A stretch of 64,000 bases of DNA, taken from Sphingomonadales bacterium UBA6157 (GTDB taxonomy: Bacteria; Pseudomonadota; Alphaproteobacteria; Sphingomonadales; Sphingomonadaceae). The position numbers and the translations under genes are program-made. Below, piece after piece: positions 46,354 through 54,360 of the stretch (position 1 is the stretch's first letter; each line of letters begins with the position of its first letter). Below the pieces are notes generated by a model that made no database searches, was not told the origin of the DNA, and saw only the letters and a list, made by a program, of their open reading frames with translations. The DNA lies in the NCBI GenBank assembly GCA_002423025.1, contig DIUN01000036.1:13035-77034 (forward strand). The letters run 5' to 3'.

Positions 46354-48189
46354 TCAGCGCGGCGCCACCAGCGCCAGCGCCTTGCCAAGGCTGTCGATGG
46401 AAATGACCTCGCGCGGCGTGAGGCTCACGCCAAACGCCTGCTCGATGGCGATGACGAACTCCATGTGCGCCAGCGAATCCCAGCCAATCACGTCCTCCGG
46501 GACGCTGGCCAGTGTCAGCCTTGCCCGGTCGGTGCGGAAATGGCTGGCGGCCAGGGCGAGCAGCCGGTCCTCGGCATCGGCCTGTTCGCGCTCCGCGCTG
46601 CGTTGCACCGCCGGCTGGCTCGGGCCGGCCTCTGCCGCCACTTCGAACAGCGCCCTGGCGGCATCGATGATGATCTTGCCGGAGCGGCCCTTGGGCAGCT
46701 CTGCCGCGATCACGATGCGGCTGGGCACCTTGCGGGGTTCGATCTTCTCGCCGCAGAAGCGCAGCAGCTCATCCTCGCTCACGCCATCGGCGGCCACCAG
46801 CGCCACCAGCCGCTCGCCCCAATCGACATCGGGCAGGCCAAAGGCCAGCGCATCGCGCACCGCCGGATGCAGCGCCAGCACCTCGGCGACTTCCTCCGGC
46901 TGGATGTTGAGGCCGCCGCGGATGACGATGTTCTTCTTGCGGCCGCAGATGGCGTAGATGCCGTCGCTGGAGAGGGTGGCAATGTCCCCGGTATGGAACC
47001 AGCCATCGGCCTCGATCGCCTCGCGGGTCAGCGCCTCATCACCGAAATAGCCGGACATCAGCAGGTCCCCGCGGATCAGCAGTTCGCCCTCGCCGCCCTG
47101 CGGCACGTCCTGGCCCTCGGCATCGATGATGCGCAACTCGCAATCGACAGGGCGGCCGATGCTGCCGGGCACGCGCGTGCCGAGCGTGGCTCCGGCAAAC
47201 ACGCCGCCGGCCACGGTTTCCGTCAGCCCATAAAGGTTGATGAGGTTGATGCCGAACTTGGCCTCCACCGCCTCCCACAGCGCCGCCTCCAGGGCCGCGC
47301 CGCAGGAAATCATCAGCTGGAAATCGCCGCCCTTGAAGGCGTCGTCCTGGTTGCGCGAGAGCCGGACGATCAGCGCCAGCATCGTCGGCACCGCAATCAT
47401 GTGCGTGATGCGCAGCTGGTAAACCGAGTCCAGCAGCTGCTCGATGGTGTTGATGGCGAAGGCCAGCGGCCGGTGCAGCGTCGCCTGGGCGTGAAATGCC
47501 ATCACCGGGCCCTGAATCATGCCATCGGCGTGCGAGAGCATGAGCGTGTTGAGAATGGCGCTTTGTGGCCCGATGCCCTGCACGCGGCTGAGCGTGGCGA
47601 GATGGCTGAACAGGGCGCGGTGGCTGATGCAGACGCCCTTGGGCTGCTGGGTCGTGCCCGATGTGAAGAGAATATAGGCGAGCGTTTCGGGCGGAATCAC
47701 CGCGGGCGGCACGGCCTCGCCCAGCCTGTCGAGTTCCGCCGCCAGCCCCTCTTTGGCGCGCGCCTTGAGCAGGCCGCCGAGCAGGCCGCCGCCGGCGGCA
47801 GCCGGCACGATCTCGATGAGCGGCGTGCCGGCGGGAAGCGGCCAGCGGGCGGCAATATCGCGATCGAGGATGACGAGCGCGGGAGCGGCGCGGGCAATCA
47901 GCGCGCCGGCGCGCTCGGCCCCGGCATCGGGCTCGAGATTCACTGCAGTCAGGCCGTTGAGAACCAGCGCCGAGAACAGCAGCGCGGCCTCGCAATCATC
48001 CCGCGTGGCCATCACCACGCGGTCACCGATGGCGAGGCCATGGCTGGCGGCCAGCGCGGCGATGCTTCCGATGCGCTTCTGCAGTTCGGCATAGCTGACG
48101 ACGCGCTTTTCCGCGCGGATCCACACCTTGCCGGCGCGGGCGGCCTCGGCGATGCCGGCGCGCGATTCAATGGCCATGGGCATGGTCAT
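46354..48189 (-). CDS. Acyl-AMP ligase with fused C-terminal carrier domain (DltA-DltC-like)
   Basis: A 611-residue protein. Residues 1-520 are an ANL adenylating enzyme: P-loop LFTSGTTQQPKGV (175-186), NLYGLTET (318-325), HTGDIA (399-404), hinge GRKKNIVIRGG, and the catalytic Lys505 in LPKGRSGKI. Residues ~540-611 are an acyl-carrier domain with the phosphopantetheine serine Ser572 in GWDSLAHMEFV. It can thus activate an acid and load it on its own carrier, providing the thioester substrate for the MBOAT. In dlt systems DltA and DltC are separate proteins. The adenylation pocket more resembles acyl/aryl ligases than DltA, so the cargo may not be D-alanine (inference). Confidence 0.88.
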   Translation of the reverse strand: MTMPMAIESRAGIAEAARAGKVWIRAEKRVVSYAELQKRIGSIAALAASHGLAIGDRVVMATRDDCEAALLFSALVLNGLTAVNLEPDAGAERAGALIARAAPALVILDRDIAARWPLPAGTPLIEIVPAAAGGGLLGGLLKARAKEGLAAELDRLGEAVPPAVIPPETLAYILFTSGTTQQPKGVCISHRALFSHLATLSRVQGIGPQSAILNTLMLSHADGMIQGPVMAFHAQATLHRPLAFAINTIEQLLDSVYQLRITHMIAVPTMLALIVRLSRNQDDAFKGGDFQLMISCGAALEAALWEAVEAKFGINLINLYGLTETVAGGVFAGATLGTRVPGSIGRPVDCELRIIDAEGQDVPQGGEGELLIRGDLLMSGYFGDEALTREAIEADGWFHTGDIATLSSDGIYAICGRKKNIVIRGGLNIQPEEVAEVLALHPAVRDALAFGLPDVDWGERLVALVAADGVSEDELLRFCGEKIEPRKVPSRIVIAAELPKGRSGKIIIDAARALFEVAAEAGPSQPAVQRSAEREQADAEDRLLALAASHFRTDRARLTLASVPEDVIGWDSLAHMEFVIAIEQAFGVSLTPREVISIDSLGKALALVAPR

Positions 48190-49628
48190 GTCAGCAGGTC
48201 CTTCAGGGCAGAGCGGGCGAGCTTGCCGCCGGGCAGGCGGGGCAGGGCCTCGACAAACAGGATTTCACCGGGGCGGCGGGCAGCGCCCAGCCGCTCGCCG
48301 ACAAAGCGCGCCAGCCTGGCATCGAGCCCGGCGGGCGCGGCCTCGGGCGCGCGCAGCACCACCAGCGCCACCAGCCGCTCGCTCTGGTCCGCATCGGCGC
48401 GACCGCAGACAGCGGCTTCGAGCACATCGGGATGCGCCTCCAGCACGGCTTCGATCTCCTCGGGGTGGACGCGCTCGGTGCTGGCCGTCTTGATGAACAG
48501 CTCGGCCCGGCCCAGCAGATGAAAATTGCCGTCGCTGTCCCGGCGCATGACGTCGCCGGTGCGCAGCCATTCGCCATCGAAGCGCGCCTGGCTGCGCTCG
48601 GGGTCGGCAAGGTAACCGCTCATCAGCTGCGGGCTGCGGATCTGCAATTCCCCTTCGTCCGCATCGGGCACCAGCCGGGCGGTGCAGCCGACAGCGCGGC
48701 CCAGGCTGCGGTCCTGCGCGGTCCAGCCGTCGCGGCTCTGGCTGATGCAGATGCCGCCGGTTTCGGTGAGGCCATAATAGTTGATGATCGGGATGCCGAA
48801 GCGGCTGTGGAACGCCTCGACAGCCGCCGGGTTGAGCGCGGCGCCGGTGCAATAGATCGCCTGCAGCCGGTCAAGGCTGCCGGGCTCGACACGCTCGGCC
48901 ACTAGCAGCAGCTGCTTAATGAGCGCCGGCCCGGAGACGAGATGATCACAGCCACTGGTGCGGATGAGGTCCACTAGCGCAAAGATATTGCCGCGCTCCG
49001 CCGGCGGCGAGGCCAGCCATGCGAGGCCGCCGATGGGCGCCGCCACCAGCGCGTTGCGCAGCCCGCTCATGGTGTGCAGCTCGGGCAGGTTGAGCAGGCG
49101 TTCGCCCGCCCGCCAGCCGAAGCTGGACAGCGTGACGGCGGCACCATGGGCCAGCGCGCCACGGCTGAGCACAACGGCCTTGGGCGTGCCGGTCGAGCCC
49201 GATGTGAACAGATAGGCAGCAGGCAGGCCCGGATCGTGCGGGCCAGGCAGGGTGCCGCCATCGCAGCGCCAGCCCGCAACGTCTTCCAGGGCGATGGCTC
49301 TGGCGCCCGGAAACAGCGCGGCAAGCCCGGCAAGCTCCGCTGCGGGCGTGACGATCGCGGCCGGCTTCAGGCTGCCGGCGGCCTTTTCCACCAGATAGTC
49401 CGGCCATTGCCAATCAATGGGGGCAAAGATCGCGCCCAGCGCCATGCAGCCCCAGAACAGCGGCAAGGCCTCGCCGGATTGCTGAGCCTTGAACAGCACC
49501 ACACCACCTGCCCTGATGCCCAGCCCCTGCAAGTGGCAGGCCGCAGCGCGCAGCTGCTCGTCTGCTGCTGGTGGGCAGGAGGAGAACTGGTCGAAGTCGG
49601 CAAGAGCGCTTTCGGCTGTTGCCGACAT
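48186..49628 (-). CDS. Second adenylate-forming ligase (ANL family)
   Basis: First gene of the operon, 480 residues, with a complete ANL fold: P-loop LFTSGSTGTPKAVV (140-153), INYYGLTETGG, RTGDVM, hinge GRAELFIKTASTERVHPEE and the catalytic Lys469 in LPGGKLARSALKDLL. No carrier domain is attached. It may load a second acid onto the carrier of the next protein, make a CoA thioester, or extend/exchange the cargo. Its stop overlaps the next ligase ATG (ATGA). The N-terminal ~40 residues are shorter than in standard acyl-CoA synthetases. Confidence 0.85.
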   Translation of the reverse strand: MSATAESALADFDQFSSCPPAADEQLRAAACHLQGLGIRAGGVVLFKAQQSGEALPLFWGCMALGAIFAPIDWQWPDYLVEKAAGSLKPAAIVTPAAELAGLAALFPGARAIALEDVAGWRCDGGTLPGPHDPGLPAAYLFTSGSTGTPKAVVLSRGALAHGAAVTLSSFGWRAGERLLNLPELHTMSGLRNALVAAPIGGLAWLASPPAERGNIFALVDLIRTSGCDHLVSGPALIKQLLLVAERVEPGSLDRLQAIYCTGAALNPAAVEAFHSRFGIPIINYYGLTETGGICISQSRDGWTAQDRSLGRAVGCTARLVPDADEGELQIRSPQLMSGYLADPERSQARFDGEWLRTGDVMRRDSDGNFHLLGRAELFIKTASTERVHPEEIEAVLEAHPDVLEAAVCGRADADQSERLVALVVLRAPEAAPAGLDARLARFVGERLGAARRPGEILFVEALPRLPGGKLARSALKDLLT

Positions 49629-49737
49629 TCAAACCCCCCAAGGACAGGCGCTCAAATGACACAAGCTATTTCGCCCGTGCAAGCGCGCTACCATGAATTC
49701 TTTGAGAAGTCTGGCGGTTGTCGGCGGCTTGCCCGGC

Positions 49738-50412
49738 TCAGGCGGCCTTGTCCGTCACGCCGAGCATGTCCCCCGGCTTCGTGTCCCGCACCAGCCGGAC
49801 AAAGGACTGGATGGCGATTCGCTCCAGCATCGGCATGCGGCTGCGGAACGGCTTTTCGTGGCCGGCAAACACCGTCATTCCCTCCATCGAGGCCGAGATG
49901 AACAGCGCCAGCGTCTCGCGCTCGGTCTCGGAAAGCGCCGGGTTGATCTCGGCGATGATGTCGTTGAGCGGCTGGCGAGCGCGACAATAAAGCTCATGCA
50001 CGCGATCAAAAACAAACTGGTCGTGGTTCGAAAGCGCCCAGAGCTCCATGAAGAAGTGCGTCGTTTTCTTGGTGGTGATGTCCTCGAGAATCAGCACGAT
50101 CAGGTCTTCCAGCCGCTGCTCCGGCGTGGTGCCGGGCACGTGCATGAGCTTGTCGAACTCGGTCTGGTAGCTGCTGATCACGGCATCGAAAAGCGCCCGC
50201 GCCAGCTCCTCCTTGGTGGGGAAGTAATAGGAAATATGCCCTACTTTCATGCCACTGGCCTCGGCGATGCGGCGGAAGCTCAGCGCCCGGTAGCCATGCT
50301 CGATCAGCAGGTCGAGTGCGGCGCGCAGTATCAGCTCATAGCCTTCCTGGCCGCGCGCATAGCCGCCGTCACGCGCATTGAACTTGAGATCAGGGACAAA
50401 ATGGTGGGGCAC
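49738..50412 (-). CDS. TetR-family regulator, divergent from the amine dehydrogenase cluster
   Basis: A 224-residue TetR/AcrR protein with the helix-turn-helix at about residues 20-62 (LILRAALDLLIEHGYRALSF, RRIAEASGMKVGHISYYFP). The GTG at 50412 is chosen because GGAG lies 7 bases upstream; an earlier in-frame start would run into the intergenic operator. It is divergent from the amine dehydrogenase large-subunit gene with a symmetric 28-bp element between them, making it the probable repressor of that cluster. The acylation operon begins 109 bases downstream on the same strand, so partial readthrough to that operon is possible. Confidence 0.85.
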   Translation of the reverse strand: MPHHFVPDLKFNARDGGYARGQEGYELILRAALDLLIEHGYRALSFRRIAEASGMKVGHISYYFPTKEELARALFDAVISSYQTEFDKLMHVPGTTPEQRLEDLIVLILEDITTKKTTHFFMELWALSNHDQFVFDRVHELYCRARQPLNDIIAEINPALSETERETLALFISASMEGMTVFAGHEKPFRSRMPMLERIAIQSFVRLVRDTKPGDMLGVTDKAA

Positions 50413-50474
50413 GCACTCGCTCCGGAAACTTGCTGAACACTCCCATACGCACACCGCAGAATGGCGCAAACTTT

Positions 50475-50502
50475 GACGCTTGACAAACCTTTGTTTCGCG
50501 TC
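50475..50502. promoter_or_regulatory. Symmetric 28-bp element overlapping the aauB promoter
   Basis: GACGC-N3-ACAAA-CC-TTTGT-N3-GCGTC: two pairs of perfect inverted arms with equal spacing. A TTGACA -35-like hexamer (50480-50485) lies inside it and a weak CAATTT -10 follows 17 bases on, ahead of the large-subunit ATG at 50567. This arrangement fits repression by the divergent TetR protein. Confidence 0.7.
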
Positions 50503-50566
50503 CAATTTTCGAACAGGGAGACTGCACTGGCTTGGGAGAGTCGTGCAGCAACATCAAGGGGCTGGT

Positions 50567-51751
50567 ATGAGCAAATCATCCATGCGGTTGCGCACTCTGC
50601 GTGATGTCGCGGTGCTGGCGTTGCTGTCGGCAGCGCCGTCATTCGCTGCCGATTACCCCAAGCCGCTGGCGGAGGAGCCGATCCCGGCCGTCGCCACCCT
50701 GCCGGGCACCTACCCAGCAAGCTGGATGCTCGTGCACGACATGAACTTCACCAGCCTGCTCGATGGCCGGGTCGTTGTTGTCGATACCGCCGCTGAGACC
50801 GAAAATCTCAAGGGCGTGATGCCCGCCGCGCAGTTCGCCATCTTCACCGCCGCCACCACGCGGCCCGAGATTTACGTTGCCGAGACCTTCCACTCCCGGC
50901 TGACACGCGGCACCCGCACCGATGTCATCACGATATATGATCGCAGCACGCTGGCGGTGAAGGACGAGATTGTCCTGCCCGGCGGCAAGCGTGGCCAGTT
51001 CGTCTCGACCAAGAACAGCTTCAAGCTGACCAATGACGAGAAATGGGCGCTGCTGTTCAATTTCACCCCGGCGTCGTCGGTCTCGGTGATTGATCTCGAC
51101 AGCCGCAAGATCCTTGGCGAAGTGGACCTGCCGGGCTGCTCGATGATTTACCCCACCGGCCCGCGCGGCTTCTCCACGATGTGCGCCGATGGCACGATGA
51201 CGACGCTCGACCTGGCGGCTGATGGCACAGTGGCTGCCTCGCGCACCACCAAGGCCTTCAATGATATCGACAAGGACGCCATGTTCATGATGCCGGCGAT
51301 GGTCGGCAACACGGCGTGGTTTGTCACCTTTGCCGGCAACGTCCAGGGTGTCGATCTCGCCGGACCCACCGCGACCCCGAAGCCCAAGTTCGCGCTCGGC
51401 ACGGCCGATGGCGCCGTGACGGAATGGCGCCCCGGTGGCTGGCAGGTTGTCACCTCTGATGCGGCCGGGCTGCTCTATGTGCTGATGAACCCGGCCGGCA
51501 AGGAAGGCAGCCATAAGGATGGCGGCACCGAGGTCTGGGTTGTCGATCCCGTCAAGCAGCAGCGCCTGCGCCGGATCAAGCTGGAGAACCCCGGCGTCTC
51601 GATCGAGGCGACGCGGGAAGCCAAGCCCGGCCTCGTCGTCGCCCGGCCCGATGGCGCGCTCGATGTTTATGATGCCGCTGCCGGCACCCTGCGCAAGACG
51701 CTTGGCGGCAGCATCGCCATCAGCCCCTTCACCATGTCGGCTGTGCAATAA
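50567..51751 (+). CDS. aauB: TTQ amine dehydrogenase, large (beta-propeller) subunit
   Basis: A 394-residue periplasmic subunit of a tryptophan tryptophylquinone amine dehydrogenase (MauB/AauB family). It has a signal peptide (LRDVAVLALLSAAPSFAA) and beta-propeller repeats such as VVVDTAAETENLKGVM, PEIYVAETFHSRLTRGTRTDVITIYD split over blades, and GGTEVWVVDPVKQQRL with the family ending. The ATG has AAGGGG 6 bases upstream. It forms the alpha2beta2 enzyme with the small subunit at 52856. The stop shares a base with the mauE ATG. I use aau because catalytic-residue numbering of the small subunit fits the aromatic amine type best; methylamine type cannot be excluded. Confidence 0.9.
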   Translation: MSKSSMRLRTLRDVAVLALLSAAPSFAADYPKPLAEEPIPAVATLPGTYPASWMLVHDMNFTSLLDGRVVVVDTAAETENLKGVMPAAQFAIFTAATTRPEIYVAETFHSRLTRGTRTDVITIYDRSTLAVKDEIVLPGGKRGQFVSTKNSFKLTNDEKWALLFNFTPASSVSVIDLDSRKILGEVDLPGCSMIYPTGPRGFSTMCADGTMTTLDLAADGTVAASRTTKAFNDIDKDAMFMMPAMVGNTAWFVTFAGNVQGVDLAGPTATPKPKFALGTADGAVTEWRPGGWQVVTSDAAGLLYVLMNPAGKEGSHKDGGTEVWVVDPVKQQRLRRIKLENPGVSIEATREAKPGLVVARPDGALDVYDAAAGTLRKTLGGSIAISPFTMSAVQ

Positions 51752-52257
51752 TGGCCGGCCTGGCCTGGTTCCTGGCGCTGGTGCTGGCCACCTCCGGCCT
51801 GCAGAAGCTGCTTGAGCGTGACCGCATGGGCATGGCGACGGCCCGGCTGACGGGGCTCAACCTTGCTGTCGCCGGCCCCGTCTCGCTTGTTGCTGCCGCC
51901 ATCGAGGCGATGGCGGCGCTGGCGCTGCTGTTCCAGCCGACGCAAAGCCTTGGCGCCGTGCTCGCCGGCGGCCTGTGGCTTGGCTATGGCGCGGTGCTGG
52001 TGGCTGCCGCCCGCCGTGGGGACAGCCTTGATTGCGGCTGCAGCCTCGCGGCCCGCACCAAGCCTGTCGATGGCTTCATGATCACCAGGGCCTTCGGGCT
52101 GGTCGCGCTCGCCGGCCTCACGCTGGCCGCGGCGCTGGCCGGCGCCACCGCTCCGGGTATCGAGCCGCTGTTCGCCGCCTTCGGCCTCTTCACGCTCTAC
52201 CATGCCGCCGGCGAGATCGCCGCGCTGCCGCCGCTCCGCAGAAAGGCCGCACGATGA
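51751..52257 (+). CDS. mauE: MauE-like membrane protein for amine dehydrogenase maturation
   Basis: A 168-residue integral membrane protein with about four to five helices and the cysteine pair Cys95/Cys97 in DSLDCGCSLA. MauE is required, with MauD, for processing of the small subunit with its many disulfides in the periplasm. The gene starts on the last base of the large-subunit stop (TAATG) and overlaps mauD (ATGA), which reproduces the BEDA gene order of mau/aau clusters. Confidence 0.88.
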   Translation: MAGLAWFLALVLATSGLQKLLERDRMGMATARLTGLNLAVAGPVSLVAAAIEAMAALALLFQPTQSLGAVLAGGLWLGYGAVLVAAARRGDSLDCGCSLAARTKPVDGFMITRAFGLVALAGLTLAAALAGATAPGIEPLFAAFGLFTLYHAAGEIAALPPLRRKAAR

Positions 52258-52853
52258 CCGGTATTCTCCTGACCTCGCAGATCCTCATCTGGATCGCGGT
52301 GATTGCGCTTGGCGTGCTGGGCATCGCGCTGGCCCGCCAGGTGGGCGTTTTGCACGAGCGGATCGCTCCGGCCGGGGCGCTCTCGCTGCACCAATCGGTG
52401 AATGTCGGGGATGCTGTCACCCCGATGCAGTTGACGGCGCTGGATGGCCAGTCCGTGGCGATCGGCGGCACCCGCGCCGGCCGCAGCCAGCTGCTGTTCT
52501 TCGTCTCGCCGGATTGCCCGGTGTGCAAGTCCCTGCTGCCGGTGTTCAAATCCGCCGCCGCATCGGAATCAGATTGGCTCGATGCCGTGCTCGCCAGTGA
52601 TGGGGACGAGAGCAAGCAGCGCCGCATGATCATGCAGCACGGCCTTTCCAGCATCCCGTTCGTGCTCTCCGAGAGCCTCGGCCGCTCGCTCGGTGTCGCC
52701 AAGCTGCCCTATGCCGTGCTGATCGATGAAGCCGGCAAGGTGGCGGCGCTCGGCCTCGTCAACACCCGTGAACATCTGGAAAGCCTGTTCGAGGCCAAGG
52801 AGCGCGGCGTCGCCTCCATCCAGGAATATCTGTCCCGCCGCGAGGAGGCATAA
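52254..52853 (+). CDS. mauD: MauD-like thioredoxin-fold disulfide protein
   Basis: A 199-residue membrane-anchored thioredoxin-like protein: an N-terminal helix (about residues 8-27, SQILIWIAVIALGVLGIA) and a periplasmic domain with the CPVC active site at residues 88-91 (FFVSPDCPVCKSL). The cis-proline region is KLPYAVLIDEAG. MauD helps form or isomerise the disulfide bonds of the small subunit. The ATG overlaps the mauE stop. Confidence 0.9.
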   Translation: MTGILLTSQILIWIAVIALGVLGIALARQVGVLHERIAPAGALSLHQSVNVGDAVTPMQLTALDGQSVAIGGTRAGRSQLLFFVSPDCPVCKSLLPVFKSAAASESDWLDAVLASDGDESKQRRMIMQHGLSSIPFVLSESLGRSLGVAKLPYAVLIDEAGKVAALGLVNTREHLESLFEAKERGVASIQEYLSRREEA

Positions 52854-52855
52854 GC

Positions 52856-53416
52856 ATGGCCAGTTTCGACAAGTTCGCGGAAAAGATGACCCGCGGCGTG
52901 GCGCGCAAGACCTCGCGCCGCAGCCTGCTCACCTGGTTGGGTGGTGCCATCACCGGCGCTGCTGTCATCCCGGTGCTGCCGGTGTCCCGCGCCATGGCAG
53001 CCGGCACCGGCGGGCATAGCGGCACCGCCGGCATCCCGCCGCAAATCTCCAGCAATCCGCAGGACCCCGGTGACAACACCCAGTGCGATTATTGGCGGTA
53101 TTGCGCCATTGATGGCTTCCTGTGCAGCTGCTGCGGCGGCAAGGTGAACGTCTGCCCGCCCGGCACCGAAATGTCCCCGATCACCTGGATCGGCACCTGC
53201 AACAACCCGGCGGACGGACGAGCCTATATCATCAGCTATAACGACTGCTGCGGTAAATCCTCCTGCGGCCGTTGCCTGTGCAACCGCAACGAAGGGGATC
53301 GCCCGATCGTGCGGCCGCAGGCCAATAACGACGTCAACTGGTGCCTCGGCACGGAGAGCAGCGTCTACAGCTGCTCCACCGCCGTCATCCTCGGCGTGGC
53401 CAGCGAAGCAAAGTGA
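52856..53416 (+). CDS. aauA: TTQ amine dehydrogenase, small catalytic subunit
   Basis: A 186-residue, cysteine-rich subunit exported by the Tat pathway (twin-arginine signal TSRRSLLTWLGG). The two tryptophans that form TTQ are Trp111 (SPITWIGTC) and Trp162 (NNDVNWCLG), 51 residues apart as in characterised enzymes. The catalytic base Asp is Asp130 (YNDCCG) and the other essential Asp is Asp86 (CAIDGF). These positions are each two beyond those known for aromatic amine dehydrogenase (109/160/128/84). About a dozen cysteines provide the disulfide network. It oxidises a primary amine to aldehyde and ammonia in the periplasm. Confidence 0.95.
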   Translation: MASFDKFAEKMTRGVARKTSRRSLLTWLGGAITGAAVIPVLPVSRAMAAGTGGHSGTAGIPPQISSNPQDPGDNTQCDYWRYCAIDGFLCSCCGGKVNVCPPGTEMSPITWIGTCNNPADGRAYIISYNDCCGKSSCGRCLCNRNEGDRPIVRPQANNDVNWCLGTESSVYSCSTAVILGVASEAK

Positions 53417-53868
53417 AGCGCGTTGCCGCCTTGCTGACGGCGCTGCTTCTGGCGGCGCCAGTCGCTGCCCAGGCACCGGATGGGGCGGCGCTCTACAAGC
53501 GCTGCGCTGCCTGCCACCTGCCCAGCGGCGCCGGCGTGCCGGGGGCGTTTCCACCGCTGCAGACCGATTTCGTGACGCTTGCCGGCAAGCCGGACGGCCG
53601 GCGCTATCTGGCGCTGGTGGTCATCAAGGGCATCGCCGGCCCGCTGACCATTGATGGCAAGGCCTATCGCAGCGCCATGCCGGCGCAATCGATGCTCGAT
53701 GATGCCGGCATCGCGGCGGTGCTCAACCATGTCGGCAGCACCATCGCCAAGGCCGGCAGCGGCTTTCGCGCCTTCACGCCGGCCGAAGTCGCCGCCGCCC
53801 GCAAGAGCGGCGAGGGGCTGACTGCCGCCAATGTCGGTGCGCTCCACGCCACGGTAGGCGGGAAATGA
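53413..53868 (+). CDS. Periplasmic cytochrome c, probable amine dehydrogenase electron acceptor
   Basis: A 151-residue class I cytochrome c. A signal peptide (RVAALLTALLLAAPVAAQ) is followed by the heme site CAACH (Cys31, Cys34, His35) and Met89 in RSAMPAQ as the likely sixth ligand. The GTG start overlaps the small-subunit stop (GTGA), tying its production to the enzyme. Known aau clusters place cytochrome genes in the same position; the electron-acceptor role is inferred from that. Confidence 0.88.
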   Translation: MKRVAALLTALLLAAPVAAQAPDGAALYKRCAACHLPSGAGVPGAFPPLQTDFVTLAGKPDGRRYLALVVIKGIAGPLTIDGKAYRSAMPAQSMLDDAGIAAVLNHVGSTIAKAGSGFRAFTPAEVAAARKSGEGLTAANVGALHATVGGK

Positions 53869-54329
53869 GGCTCGGGCTGGCCCTTGCCTTGCTGATGCTG
53901 CCGGTTCCGGCGGTTGCAGCGGGGAGCCAGCCCGCCAGCATGATACCCGGTGTCGAGCGGCCCGAGCGCGCCCGGCAGAACTATATTCTCAAATGCCAGG
54001 GCTGCCATGGCCCGGAGGCGCAGGGCAACCGCTCCAACACGCCGCCGATGGCCAATATGGTGGCGCGCTTTCTCGCCGTGCCCGGCGGCCGGGAATTCCT
54101 CGGCCGGGTGCCGGGTGTCGCCACCGCTGCGGTGAGCGATGCCGAGCTGGCCGAGCTGCTCAACTGGACGCTGTATCGCTTCGATGCCGCGCATGTGCCG
54201 CCGGGCTTCAAGCCCTATGGCACCACCGAAATCGGCAAGCTGCGCAAGACGCCGCTTCGCACCGAAACCGCGGCCATGCGGCAAACGCTGGTTCGCGCCA
54301 TGAAAACCAACCAGGCGACGGGGAAGTAA
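53865..54329 (+). CDS. Second periplasmic cytochrome c
   Basis: A 154-residue exported protein with signal peptide LGLALALLMLPVPAVA and one heme motif CQGCH (Cys44, Cys47, His48). Met62 or Met65 (TPPMANMVARF) could be the axial ligand. It overlaps the first cytochrome by ATGA. The pair probably relays electrons from the amine dehydrogenase toward the terminal oxidase. Neither cytochrome has two heme motifs, so neither is MauG. Confidence 0.85.
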   Translation: MRLGLALALLMLPVPAVAAGSQPASMIPGVERPERARQNYILKCQGCHGPEAQGNRSNTPPMANMVARFLAVPGGREFLGRVPGVATAAVSDAELAELLNWTLYRFDAAHVPPGFKPYGTTEIGKLRKTPLRTETAAMRQTLVRAMKTNQATGK

Positions 54330-54360
54330 GCCTGGCTGCAACAAAAAAGGGGACACTATC

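Noticed and set aside
45859..48522. An 887-codon open frame opposite the SGNH and ligase-carrier genes
   Set aside because: Spans two clear genes on the other strand and has no recognisable domain.
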